Source: Kribbella soli (GTDB lineage: Bacteria > Actinomycetota > Actinomycetes > Propionibacteriales > Kribbellaceae). Taken from it: DNA of 64,000 nt. The translations under genes and the position numbers were made by a program. Under the pieces are notes generated by a model. It had not been told where the DNA came from. It saw nothing but the letters and a program-made list of their open reading frames with translations, and did no database searches. This document shows, piece by piece, positions 8,275 to 16,208 of the stretch (the stretch's first letter is position 1; the number at the start of each line of letters is the position of its first letter). The stretch spans positions 1,612,001-1,676,000 of the forward strand of contig NZ_SJJZ01000002.1 in assembly GCF_004331345.1 (NCBI RefSeq). Reading direction: 5' to 3'.

Positions 8275-8724
8275 TCAGCCCCCGCGTGACGCCGCAGCCT
8301 GTCCAATCCGACATGTCACGGCTGGCCGCACCTCCAGCCAAACGTTTGTGCCAAGGATCTGACGGCTGATTACACATCTCTTGCCGACATGCATCTGCCC
8401 CGATCCATCCAGCCGTCCGGTCACGCCGGTCCCGTTGCCCGTTGGGCAGGCCGATCCACAGAATTGGGTGGCGCCGGCGGTGGTAGTTCCGGCGAGTGCC
8501 GAAGCAGTGGCAGCGTTCAGTCGGAACCTGTGCTCGTCGCCATCTGGCTCTGAAACGGGCGCCCGTCGGCGCGTCGTCACGCAGCCGGCGCGGCTATTTC
8601 CGGGATGCCGGTGGCGCCCGATGCGCGCCGCCACCGATGGTATCGGCGAAGGCACGCCTCGGGTCCCGGGACCGAAAGATAGATCTCCCCGAATGGGCCG
8701 GGGAGATCTACAAGCTGACTGCAT
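8275..8724 (-). CDS. Uncertain small reading frame, possibly remnant of a secreted protein
   Basis: The frame is 149 codons, but its first third overlaps a strong terminator hairpin (8680-8710) and looks random. Only the last 80 or so residues look protein-like: CGSACPTGNGTGVTGRLDG, then GSGQMHVGKRCVISRQ and LGTNVWLEVRP, vaguely like an SH3-type extracellular domain. I do not recognise a family and see no ribosome-binding site. The stretch 8166-8739 may hold a decayed gene or simply be noncoding. Confidence 0.25.
   Translation of the reverse strand: MQSACRSPRPIRGDLSFGPGTRGVPSPIPSVAARIGRHRHPGNSRAGCVTTRRRAPVSEPDGDEHRFRLNAATASALAGTTTAGATQFCGSACPTGNGTGVTGRLDGSGQMHVGKRCVISRQILGTNVWLEVRPAVTCRIGQAAASRGG
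8680..8710 (-). terminator. Transcription terminator hairpin after the serine protease gene
   Basis: TAGATCTCCCCG (8680-8691) is the exact reverse complement of 8699-8710, giving a 12-bp stem with a seven-base loop. It lies 30 bases past the protease stop on the reverse strand and is followed there by a short pyrimidine stretch (ATCTTTC). Confidence 0.75.
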
Positions 8725-8739
8725 GACGAGGGTGTCGCC

Positions 8740-9978
8740 TCAGAGCAATGAGGCGCCAAAGTATCCCAGCGTGTTCTGTATTCTCGTGAAGTAGATACGC
8801 GAGTAACATCGCCGGGGTAGCTGCCCGGCGGGGTAGTTCGGGCAAGGGAAGCCGTACGCCGAATCCTGCCCCGCCGTCACAATTCCGCTATACCGTGTCC
8901 CCGGTGCCAGTATGTAGACAGGACCCCCACTGTCACCTTGTCCTGCGGCATTCGCTCCATCCTCGCGGATGGCCAAGGTCAGGCCGCAATTATTCCATCC
9001 AGGGCGCGTGTCGCAGAAATTGGTCCCATAGACCTTGATGTTGCACCTCTCGCCCGAGAACGCGCCGCCCGTGCATACCGACTGGCCTGTCAGGCTCTCC
9101 CAGGGCAACGAGCTGACGGCGACGACGCCGTACCAGGAGCGAAACATTGTGGGCCCCGTGGTGCCGTTGACGAGCATCGCATCGAGATTCGGATAGCCCG
9201 ATCTGTTCGCCACGGTCCCAACCGACTGCAGCGTACCAGCGACGTTGGCGTTCCCCTGCCGGATCAGCTGGCCCGTGTTAGCCGCACAGTGAGCCGCCGT
9301 CAGCATGTACTTCGACGCTCCGATCTTCACGCCGGGCCCGGAGGTGCAGTGCCCGGGAAGGCCGTTAATGGCGTTGGCTTCACTGTAGATGAACGATCCC
9401 GAAGCCCACGCCGGTTCGTCGTCGACGCGGCTCACGAGGGCGGGGGACTCACCTGAACCTGAATCGAACGGGGGCCCGGACACCAGCTCGAGTGGAGTGT
9501 CAGGAGCGATTCGCGCGATGCGGTCCCGCAGCGTGGAAGTGATCGGGCCATCCACCCCCACCTCCAGCGTGTTCTTCGTTTCATTGGCGTCGATGGTGAC
9601 GATTCGAGAGGCGGCGTCGCTCAGTTGACCCGCCGCGGCGAAGACCTCAGTCATCCGCCGTTCGAGGTACTCCAACGAGTACTGCACCGGCACCAGTTCC
9701 ACCGGAGCGTCAGTCTGCGGATCCAGTTTGGGAAGCTGCGGCAGCCTGGTGACCATGACACGCAACGCACCCGAGTTCCGATCGAGATAAGCGCCCCCAT
9801 ATGTGTCGGCCGGGATCGATCCGCGGATCTTTTCAAAAGATCTTCCACTACGCAACGTGGCTTGATCAGTTGTGTCCGTAGTCTGAATCGGCGGTGGTTT
9901 ATCGGCCGCCATCGCTGGAACACCACCTACCGCGACGCACAAGACAAGAGCAATTGCCGCTGCACCAGTTTTTCGCAT
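8740..9978 (-). CDS. Secreted trypsin-like serine protease
   Basis: 412 residues with a Sec signal (MRKTGAAAIALVLCVAVGG to about residue 25) and a pro-region of about 150 residues. The chymotrypsin-fold protease domain in the second half has all three catalytic parts: His in MLTAAHCA, Asp in YPNLDAMLVNG and Ser in GQGDSGGPVY. Several paired cysteines suggest disulfides. The arrangement resembles actinobacterial streptogrisin or alpha-lytic proteases, whose pro-region acts as a folding chaperone. ATG 9978 follows GGGGGAA closely; GTG 9993 would place the ribosome site inside the gene. A strong hairpin terminates it at 8680-8710. Substrate specificity cannot be read safely. Confidence 0.9.
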   Translation of the reverse strand: MRKTGAAAIALVLCVAVGGVPAMAADKPPPIQTTDTTDQATLRSGRSFEKIRGSIPADTYGGAYLDRNSGALRVMVTRLPQLPKLDPQTDAPVELVPVQYSLEYLERRMTEVFAAAGQLSDAASRIVTIDANETKNTLEVGVDGPITSTLRDRIARIAPDTPLELVSGPPFDSGSGESPALVSRVDDEPAWASGSFIYSEANAINGLPGHCTSGPGVKIGASKYMLTAAHCAANTGQLIRQGNANVAGTLQSVGTVANRSGYPNLDAMLVNGTTGPTMFRSWYGVVAVSSLPWESLTGQSVCTGGAFSGERCNIKVYGTNFCDTRPGWNNCGLTLAIREDGANAAGQGDSGGPVYILAPGTRYSGIVTAGQDSAYGFPCPNYPAGQLPRRCYSRIYFTRIQNTLGYFGASLL

Positions 9979-10422
9979 GCTTCCCCCTGGCACTTCTTAG
10001 ACAACGATTGTGTTGGCCAGCTTCCCCCGGTATGGCCAGCCGCAAGGACATAGAATCCGTGTCCCAAATTCGACCTCACGCCGTACTGCATTCACTGGTA
10101 CCACCCTCCGGCGACCAGCGTCCATGGGGAAGTGATTGCAACAAGCTGCAATTTCCTTGGTTTCGTGACTCACGAGACGGCGAACTGGCACACCTGAGGC
10201 CCAGGCGTCGATCTGTCCGTTGGGACCTAGTCCTGCGAGACAGCGATTTGGTATCACACGAGCACTGCGACGTCTCACTGTCGCCTGAAGACATGCGGCC
10301 GAACGATGACGCAGCCATGCTCCAAGCACTCCACGGACGTGTCGCGCACCTGCAATAGCCCCTCAGCGCCACAGTGCACGACGCAGAATCCAGCCCTCTA
10401 AAAGGTCAAGCACCGCGACACA
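9979..10422. other. 444-bp gap upstream of the protease, no supported gene
   Basis: Several overlapping frames of about 100 codons run through this stretch on both strands, for example 9997-10329 on the reverse strand. None has a ribosome site, a recognisable domain or natural composition. It presumably holds the protease promoter near 10000. No repeat or hairpin stands out. Confidence 0.5.
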
Positions 10423-10698
10423 GTGGACGCAATCGTCGGCGCCGTCACAGGCACCCTGCAGATGCCCGAAGTGCTGGTCGTCGGCCGATACCGCGGCACC
10501 CAACCGGTCGCCGTCCGCTTCACCGCGACCGCCGGCTCGCTGCAGGGCTTCGAAGTCACCATGGTCACCGCAGCCGTCAACGACGTCGTCGTGGCCGTCA
10601 CCGTGATCAACGGGCTGCCCGAGGACATCGAAGGCGCCACGACAACGGCGGTGGAGAAGGCACAGGCCACCCTCGGAGCCTCCCGCTCCGGCACCTGA
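10423..10698 (+). CDS. Short protein of unknown function, possibly a truncated C-terminus
   Basis: 91 codons from GTG 10423 with good coding character: PEVLVVGRYRGTQPVAVRF, a beta-rich middle and the C-terminal helix AVEKAQATLG. The DVVVAVTVINGLPEDIEGAT stretch looks like the end of an extracytoplasmic sensor-type domain, but I cannot name it. There is no signal peptide, and a stop codon lies seven codons upstream of the chosen GTG in this frame, so it is probably the 3' end of a larger lost gene. It converges on the ABC permease, ending 13 bp from its stop. Confidence 0.4.
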   Translation: MDAIVGAVTGTLQMPEVLVVGRYRGTQPVAVRFTATAGSLQGFEVTMVTAAVNDVVVAVTVINGLPEDIEGATTTAVEKAQATLGASRSGT

Positions 10699-10711
10699 CA
10701 GGCTGGCGGAT

Positions 10712-12310
10712 TCAGGACAGGTCGAGGTCGCGGCGGCGGAAGCTGATGCCTCCGGCAACCGTCAGTACGGCGGCAATTGCGGTCAGGACGACGAGGGGCA
10801 GCGCCGTGATGCTGGACAGCGGCATCGCGGTGGTGTGACCGAACGGCGACAGCTTCGCGAATCCGTCGGGCAGGCTCAGCAGGGCACCGAAGAATCCGAA
10901 GAAGAAGGCGTAGGCGACCACGAGCCACGCCCAGCTCGACACGCCCGGCCGGAGCCCGAACAACGCCGCGGCGACGCCGATCACCACGAGGACCGCCGGG
11001 GCGAAGGCGAGGGTCGCAACCAACACCTCGGCGACCACGGTGCCGTCCGAGCCGCTGGTGACGGCGCCGAGACCGACTCCGAGTCCGCTGACGAGCAACA
11101 GCACGACAGATGCCAGAGCGGTGTACCCGAGCCACGAGAGGATCCAGCGCCGGCGGCTGACGGCGGTGGCCAGCGCGGCCTCGGTGTGACCGGTGCGTTC
11201 CTCGGACCTCAGTCGCAGTACGGACGTGACCGCGAACGCCGCGATCATCAACGCGAAGAACAACGCCATCACGCCGAAGAAGCCATCGGTCGGATCCTGC
11301 CCGTTCGCGCGGAACACCTCGCCCATGTCCGGGTTCTCAGCCACCGCCTCGGACACCGAATCACTCAACGAACCGCTGGCCAGCGCGAACACGAACAGGC
11401 CGATTCCCCAGCCGATCAGGCTCGCCCGCTGCTGACGCGCCGCCAACCCGAACGGCGTGGACAGCGACGGCGCCGCGTTCGCTCTTCCCAGCCGTGCGGG
11501 CAGCAGCCCAGCGCCGACGTCACGCCGCCCGGACAGCAGATAGGCCGCGCCGACAGCAGCCGCGGTGACCGCGACCGGCAGCAACAGCGGCCACCACCGT
11601 AGGTCGACGAACGGACGCAACTGTTGCGTCCACGCCAACGGCGACAACCACGACAAGATGTTCCCGCCGCGCTGCGACGCATCCCCGAGTGCCCGCAGCA
11701 AGAAGGCAGCACCGACGACCGCCATCGCCAGGCTCGACGCCGATCGGGCGTGCTCGGTCAACTGCGCCGTCACCGTGGCGACGGCGGCGAAGACCAGACC
11801 CGTCAGGCCCAGCCCGAGACCGACGGCGAACGAATCGCCGGCCGCCAGATCACCGCTCATCATGGCCAACGCAGTCAGAAGCGCGACTCCGGCATTCGCG
11901 ATCACGGCCAGGATCAACGCGGCCAGCGGAGCCGCATGCCGGCCGACGACGGCCGATCGGATCAGTTCCGCGCGGCCGGTCTCCTCCTCCGCGCGGGTGT
12001 GCCGTACAACCAGGAAGATGCTCATCATCGCGGTCGGTACGGCGAGCCACAGCACCATCTCGTTGGTGATCATCGCGCCGAGTGTGTAGTTGTCCAGTCC
12101 GTACCCGGGCCCCGACATCATCGTCGCCGCGGGCGAATCCATCAGCCTCGCCCGGACCTGACGCTGCTCCGGCGTCGAATAGACAGTCGGCAGCGCGCTC
12201 ACGGCGTACAGCATGCCGAGCCCGATCGCGCCGACCCAGATCGGCAGCTTCACCCGGTCCCGACGCAGCGCGAACCGGACCAGGTCGCCGGTCGCGGTGA
12301 AGTTCGTCAT
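10712..12310 (-). CDS. ABC-2 type exporter permease, double-length
   Basis: 532-residue membrane protein with about twelve hydrophobic segments, equal to two fused six-helix ABC-2 permease halves. This is the layout of actinobacterial exporters often annotated as polyketide-antibiotic exporters. Internal repeats are visible, for example HTRAEEETGRAELIRSAVVGR in the first half and RLRSEERTGHTEAALATAVSRR in the second, the coupling segments that contact the ATPase. It overlaps the ATPase gene by four bases and is third in the TetR-ATPase-permease operon. It likely pumps out a hydrophobic compound; the substrate is unknown. Confidence 0.9.
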   Translation of the reverse strand: MTNFTATGDLVRFALRRDRVKLPIWVGAIGLGMLYAVSALPTVYSTPEQRQVRARLMDSPAATMMSGPGYGLDNYTLGAMITNEMVLWLAVPTAMMSIFLVVRHTRAEEETGRAELIRSAVVGRHAAPLAALILAVIANAGVALLTALAMMSGDLAAGDSFAVGLGLGLTGLVFAAVATVTAQLTEHARSASSLAMAVVGAAFLLRALGDASQRGGNILSWLSPLAWTQQLRPFVDLRWWPLLLPVAVTAAAVGAAYLLSGRRDVGAGLLPARLGRANAAPSLSTPFGLAARQQRASLIGWGIGLFVFALASGSLSDSVSEAVAENPDMGEVFRANGQDPTDGFFGVMALFFALMIAAFAVTSVLRLRSEERTGHTEAALATAVSRRRWILSWLGYTALASVVLLLVSGLGVGLGAVTSGSDGTVVAEVLVATLAFAPAVLVVIGVAAALFGLRPGVSSWAWLVVAYAFFFGFFGALLSLPDGFAKLSPFGHTTAMPLSSITALPLVVLTAIAAVLTVAGGISFRRRDLDLS

Positions 12311-13218
12311 GACTCCACCCCGACCAGTTCGTCGCCGTACTGGCGCAGGAACAACTGCTCCAGCGACGGCGGGGCACTGGTTAGGCTCCGTACGCCGAGC
12401 CCGCCGAGCTCTCGCACCACCGACGCCAGCTCGTCATGATCGACGTCGAACGTCACCGTTCCGTCTGTGCCGCCGTCCGCGCGCAGATCGTGTACGCCGG
12501 GAAGCGCAGCCAGCCGCACCGGATCGCCGTCGAGCGACACAGCGATCGCCGTACGGGTCAGGTGACGTAGCTCCGCCAGCGTCCCGGACTGCACCGCGCG
12601 TCCCGCACGGATGATCGTGACCGTGTCACACAGCTTCTCCACCTCGGCGAGGATGTGGCTCGACAAGAGCACCGAACGACCGGCCGCCTTCACCTCGGCG
12701 ATGCATTCCTGGAACACCGTCTCCATCAACGGATCGAGACCCGACGTCGGCTCGTCCAGCACTAACAGTTCGACGTCGGCGGCCAAGGCCGCGACCAGAG
12801 CGACCTTCTGCCGGTTGCCCTTGCTGTACGTGCGTCCCTTCTTCGTCGGGTCGAGCTCGAAACGCTCCAGCAGCTCGGCTCGGCGCGCCTTCGACGCGCC
12901 GCCCCGCAGCCGGGACAACAGATCGATCGCCTCGCCGCCGGTCAGGTTCGGCCACAGGCTCACGTCGCCCGGTACGTAGGCGAGCCGGCGGTGCAGTTCG
13001 ACCGCGTCGTACCAAGGGTGCAGCCCCAGTACGTCGACGTACCCGGAATCGGCGCCAAGCAGGCCGAGAATGATCCGGATCGTGGTGGACTTACCTGCGC
13101 CATTCGGGCCGAGGAAACCGGCCACCTGACCGGCCTCCACCGTCAGGTCGAGACCGTCGAGCGCCTTCACCTGACCGAAGGACTTGTGCAATTGCTGAAT
13201 TGTCAGGGCAGCAGTCAT
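12307..13218 (-). CDS. ABC exporter ATPase (DrrA-like)
   Basis: 303 residues. The nucleotide-binding domain fills the first 215: Walker A GPNGAGKST near residue 40, a degenerate signature YSKGNRQKVALVAAL in place of LSGGQ, and Walker B LLVLDEPTSGLDP, then the switch region SSHILAEVEKLCD. The C-terminal 90 residues form the extra domain common in DrrA-type exporters. ATG 13218 has AGAGG seven bases upstream. It lies 87 bp behind the TetR gene and overlaps the permease by four bases, so regulator, ATPase and permease probably share one promoter controlled by the palindromes at 13977-14011. Confidence 0.92.
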   Translation of the reverse strand: MTAALTIQQLHKSFGQVKALDGLDLTVEAGQVAGFLGPNGAGKSTTIRIILGLLGADSGYVDVLGLHPWYDAVELHRRLAYVPGDVSLWPNLTGGEAIDLLSRLRGGASKARRAELLERFELDPTKKGRTYSKGNRQKVALVAALAADVELLVLDEPTSGLDPLMETVFQECIAEVKAAGRSVLLSSHILAEVEKLCDTVTIIRAGRAVQSGTLAELRHLTRTAIAVSLDGDPVRLAALPGVHDLRADGGTDGTVTFDVDHDELASVVRELGGLGVRSLTSAPPSLEQLFLRQYGDELVGVES

Positions 13219-13305
13219 CGCTGAACCTCTTCGCAATGGGATTCCGGGATCGTCCCGGCGTGATGTCGTCTGTCAGTAGCGCCTCGACGCAGGCGCATGG
13301 TTGGC

Positions 13306-13986
13306 TTACGGTTTCGCGTCGCCGGCCGGCGGATCGCAGACATACATCAGGTAGTCGTCGAGCATCTTCCGGTCGACGAACAAACCCTCCGAGAACAACT
13401 CCAGCGCCGGCAGCGTGATCTCGTCCGAGATCTGCCGCAACTCCTTGCGGAAGTCGTCGACCTCCCGGAACCCCGGGTGCAACGAGATCCACAACAACAA
13501 CGACCCCATGCCCTGCATCGCGAGATACCGCGCCCGCCCCGCCGGATCCCGGCTCGGCCTGATCAGGCCACTCGCGACACCCGCCTCGAGATACTCCAGC
13601 GCGTCGGCGCACATCTGTTCCATGAACTCGCCGGCGAGTTCGCCACCGGCCTGCAGGCTGCGCAACGAGTACAGCGCCATCGGCGCGTACTCCTCGATCT
13701 CGGCCAACTGCGCGATCGCCGCCGCCGGACCACCCCTCGTCGCCTTCAGCTTCGCCGACCGAATCACACCGAGCACGTACGCGTCGCAGGCCTTCCGCAG
13801 ACCGTCTTTCGACCCGAAGTGATGCACCACCAGCCCCGCGGTCACCCCGGCATCCGCCGCCACCGCACGCAGTCCGACCGAGAACCCGTCCCGCCCGTAC
13901 CGAAGAATCGCGGCGTCCCGAATGCGCTCAGCCGTCACCTGCCCGGCCCCTGGAGCCGAGCCGCCGGAATCTGCGGTTGAACGCAC
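13306..13986 (-). CDS. TetR-family repressor of the adjacent ABC exporter
   Basis: 226 residues with a TetR N-terminal helix-turn-helix (about 20-65: RIRDAAILRYGRDGFSVGLRAVAADAGVTAG, then VVHHFGSKDGL) and an all-helical ligand-binding C-terminus. GTG 13986 is my choice; TTG 13992 is also possible. Both lie inside the first of two operator palindromes, so transcription probably starts at or very near the start codon. It is the first gene of the TetR-ATPase-permease unit, and the operators imply autorepression plus control of the exporter, lifted by the exported compound. The ligand is unknown. Confidence 0.88.
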   Translation of the reverse strand: MRSTADSGGSAPGAGQVTAERIRDAAILRYGRDGFSVGLRAVAADAGVTAGLVVHHFGSKDGLRKACDAYVLGVIRSAKLKATRGGPAAAIAQLAEIEEYAPMALYSLRSLQAGGELAGEFMEQMCADALEYLEAGVASGLIRPSRDPAGRARYLAMQGMGSLLLWISLHPGFREVDDFRKELRQISDEITLPALELFSEGLFVDRKMLDDYLMYVCDPPAGDAKP

Positions 13987-14011
13987 GTTCAAACCTTAAA
14001 CGCGCGTTCAA
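13977..14011. promoter_or_regulatory. Twin TetR operators
   Basis: TTGAACGCACGTTCAA (13977-13992) is a perfect inverted repeat with a two-base centre. TTAAACGCGCGTTCAA (13996-14011) is nearly the same with one mismatch. Their centres are 19 bp apart, about two helical turns, as for cooperative binding of two dimers on one face. They overlap the start of the TetR gene at 13306-13986. Confidence 0.8.
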
Positions 14012-14044
14012 TCCGCTGGCAAGTTCCCGCTCTTGTGGCCGCCA

Positions 14045-14063
14045 AATGTTAGCGACTAACATT
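14045..14063. promoter_or_regulatory. Operator palindrome for the second TetR operon
   Basis: AATGTTAGCGACTAACATT is a perfect 8-bp inverted repeat around CGA, ending four bases before the GTG of the second TetR gene. Its sequence is unrelated to the operators at 13977-14011, so the two neighbouring TetR proteins should not cross-regulate. The closeness to the start codon suggests a leaderless or nearly leaderless mRNA. Confidence 0.78.
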
Positions 14064-14067
14064 CACT

Positions 14068-14622
14068 GTGGGCTCAAGGGCGGAGCGGACGCGGGACCGG
14101 CTGTTGACGGCGGCGCTGGAACTGTTCGCGGAACGCGGGTACGACGGCACGAGCGTGAGTCAGATCGCGGCCCGTGCGGGGGTGACCGAGATGACGTTCT
14201 TCCGGCACTTCCCGGGGAAAGCGAGCGTGCTGGTCGATGATCCGTACGATCCGGTGATCGGTGTCGCGATTCGCCGGCAGCCGCCCGGACCCGATCCGAT
14301 CAGCCGCGCTGCCCGAGGAATCCGTTCGGCGTGGCAGCAGCTTCCCCAACCGTCGGTCGAGCAAGTTCGGACACGGCTCCGGATCGTCGCGAAGACACCT
14401 ACCCTGCGGGCGAGTATCGCCGGCGGAACGGCTGCGACGGAGGCCGTGATCACCGACGCCCTCACCAGCGGCGGGACCAGCCGACGGGAAGCACTGATCG
14501 CCGCGGGAGCAGTGATGGGCGCACTCAACACGGCCCTGCTCGAATGGAGCCTGACCGACGGCGACGACCTCGGGAAGGCGATCGAGACCGCCCTGGATCT
14601 GTTAGAGGACCGGCGTGGCTGA
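14068..14622 (+). CDS. TetR-family repressor of the second ABC operon
   Basis: 184 residues. The helix-turn-helix is textbook (residues 6-50: RDRLLTAALELFAERGYDGTSVSQIAARAGVTEMTFFRHF, read in two overlapping parts), followed by a helical effector domain. GTG 14068 is four bases after the perfect palindrome at 14045-14063, which should be its own operator. It overlaps the ATPase gene by eight bases, and that gene overlaps the permease by four, giving a compact self-regulated three-gene exporter unit. The ligand is unknown. Confidence 0.92.
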   Translation: MGSRAERTRDRLLTAALELFAERGYDGTSVSQIAARAGVTEMTFFRHFPGKASVLVDDPYDPVIGVAIRRQPPGPDPISRAARGIRSAWQQLPQPSVEQVRTRLRIVAKTPTLRASIAGGTAATEAVITDALTSGGTSRREALIAAGAVMGALNTALLEWSLTDGDDLGKAIETALDLLEDRRG

Positions 14623-15328
14623 GCACGCGGTCGATGCCCGAGGGCTGGTCCGTACGTTCGACGACGGCACCGGAATCCGGGGCGTCGACATCTGGGTCGC
14701 ACCAGGCGAGATCCACGCGCTGGTCGGGCTGAACGGCGCCGGAAAGTCCACCCTGATGCGGCTGTTGCTCGGCATGCTGACGCCGGCCGACGGCACGGTC
14801 ACGATCGCCGGCCAGGCACTGAAGCACGTCGACTGGGCGGCAGTCGGGCACCTCGTCGACTACCCGTTGGCGTACCGGGAACTGACCTGCCGGCAGAACC
14901 TCGCGCTGGGCGCACGTCTGCACGGTGTCTCGCCGGCCAAGATCCCGGGCATGGTCGCAGCCGCTATCGCCGAGCTCCAGCTGACGCAGTACGCCGATCG
15001 GCGCGCCGCCAAGCTGTCCCTCGGCAACAAGCAACGTCTCGGCCTCGCCTCGGCTTTGCAGCACGACCCGCGCTTCATCGTGCTCGACGAGCCCACCAAC
15101 AGCCTCGACCCCTCCGGAGTGATCCTCCTCCGGGAGGCGCTACTGCGTCGATCCGACGAAGGCGCCGCCGTGCTGGTCAGCAGCCACCACCTCGACGAGG
15201 TCGCCCGCATCGCCGGACGCATCTCGGTCCTGAACGCCGGCCGCGTCATCGGATCCCTCGACCCGCACGGCGTCGACATCGAACGCGCCTTCTTCGACCT
15301 CGTGCACAGCGACGACGTGGCCGCATGA
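14615..15328 (+). CDS. ABC transporter ATPase, second TetR operon
   Basis: 237 residues, one nucleotide-binding domain: Walker A GLNGAGKST near residue 42, signature-like LSLGNKQRLGLASAL near 135, Walker B FIVLDEPTNSLDP and the H-loop SSHHLDEVARIAG. The signature reads LSLGN rather than LSGGQ, which is common in exporters of the bacitracin/lantibiotic-immunity and ABC-2 type. It has no extra C-terminal domain, unlike the ATPase at 12307. It pairs with the six-helix permease that follows with a four-base overlap. Likely an exporter for a toxic small molecule or peptide. Confidence 0.9.
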   Translation: MAEHAVDARGLVRTFDDGTGIRGVDIWVAPGEIHALVGLNGAGKSTLMRLLLGMLTPADGTVTIAGQALKHVDWAAVGHLVDYPLAYRELTCRQNLALGARLHGVSPAKIPGMVAAAIAELQLTQYADRRAAKLSLGNKQRLGLASALQHDPRFIVLDEPTNSLDPSGVILLREALLRRSDEGAAVLVSSHHLDEVARIAGRISVLNAGRVIGSLDPHGVDIERAFFDLVHSDDVAA

Positions 15329-16080
15329 CGATCGGCCTCGTCACCGAGTTCGCCAAACTCGTCCATTCGACCATGGTCCGAGTCACCACGATCCTTGTGG
15401 TGCTCGGGATCTCCCTCATCTGCGCGGCGATGCTGTTCGCCGTCCACACCGACGATCCGCAACTGGCCGCCAAGCTCGGGCCGCTGATCGACCCCGGCGG
15501 ATGGGCCGGCTACATCACCGTCGCCATCCAGGTCACCGGCGCAGCAGGATTCGTCGGGTACGGCGTCGTACTCAGCTGGCTGTTCAGTCGTGAGTTCGCC
15601 GACGGCACGATCACCGGCCTGTTCGCGATCCCGGTCTCCCGGCCCGCGATCGCGACCGCGAAGCTCGTCGTCTACCTCGCGTGGGGCCTCGTCACGGCCG
15701 CCGCTCTCCTGCTCGCCCTCATCGTCCTCGGTTTCATCAGCGGACTCGGCGGCGTCCCCGCTGACGTCGTACCGTCGATGGCCCGGCAGTTCGGCCTCTC
15801 CGTCTTCACCATCGTCCTCGCCACCCCTGCGGCCTGGGCAGCGACACTCGGCCGGTCGGTGCTCGCCGGGATCGGAACCACGATCGGCATTCTCGTCCTG
15901 TCGCAGGTCAGCGTCATCGCCGGCAGCGGCGGCTGGTTCCCCTTCGCCGCACCCGCAGTGTGGGCGATCCACACCGACATCGCCGTGACACCCGTCCAGC
16001 TGGCCCTCGTGATACCGGTCGTCGTACTCGCCGTCGCCCTGACCCTGCACGCCTGGCACCGCCTCCAACTCGACCGGTAG
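15325..16080 (+). CDS. ABC-2 type permease, second TetR operon
   Basis: 251-residue membrane protein with six hydrophobic helices, the standard length of an ABC-2 permease half, expected to work as a dimer with the ATPase at 14615. Typical signs are the N-terminal LVTEFAKLVHSTMVRVTTILV, the long second loop with SREFADGTITGLFAIPVSR (coupling helix), and a final helix rich in Val/Ala with a basic end. Overlaps the ATPase by four bases. No other gene follows within the operon; the next gene belongs to a separate unit with its own leader. Confidence 0.88.
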   Translation: MTIGLVTEFAKLVHSTMVRVTTILVVLGISLICAAMLFAVHTDDPQLAAKLGPLIDPGGWAGYITVAIQVTGAAGFVGYGVVLSWLFSREFADGTITGLFAIPVSRPAIATAKLVVYLAWGLVTAAALLLALIVLGFISGLGGVPADVVPSMARQFGLSVFTIVLATPAAWAATLGRSVLAGIGTTIGILVLSQVSVIAGSGGWFPFAAPAVWAIHTDIAVTPVQLALVIPVVVLAVALTLHAWHRLQLDR

Positions 16081-16089
16081 GCATCGCCT

Positions 16090-16096
16090 TGTAACG
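16090..16096 (+). promoter_or_regulatory. TGTAACG element upstream of the DUF3592 gene
   Basis: TGTAACG at 16090-16096, 60 bases ahead of RNA-like element C. The same heptamer occurs at 17867, 21471 and (reverse strand) 17937-17931, each time in an intergenic region, and could be a -35 element for an ECF sigma factor such as the one at 20603. No clear -10 is seen here. Confidence 0.4.
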
Positions 16097-16147
16097 TTCA
16101 GTCCCAGTTTGCGGATAGTACGAGTGAGTCCGTCTCGCGGGACGGAT

Positions 16148-16196
16148 CACGGTGTGCCGGGAAGCCTGGTCGGCGACATGCGTTGTCGTCGACAGA
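16148..16196 (+). promoter_or_regulatory. Candidate structured cis-regulatory RNA element, copy C
   Basis: Core GCCGGGAAGCCTGGTCGGC at 16156-16174, identical to copy A over a 28-base stretch. GTCGGCGACA (16169-16178) pairs with TGTCGTCGAC (16184-16193) to give a 10-bp helix with one wobble and a five-base loop. An extra hairpin TCCGTC/GACGGA lies just upstream (around 16130-16147). The element ends 13 bases before the start of the DUF3592 gene, so it should fold in its mRNA leader. Confidence 0.55.
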
Positions 16197-16208
16197 AAGA
16201 GGCGAAAT

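Noticed and set aside
9997..10329. 110-codon reverse frame ahead of the serine protease
   Set aside because: No ribosome site, no recognisable pattern, and a competing frame of similar length covers the same bases.
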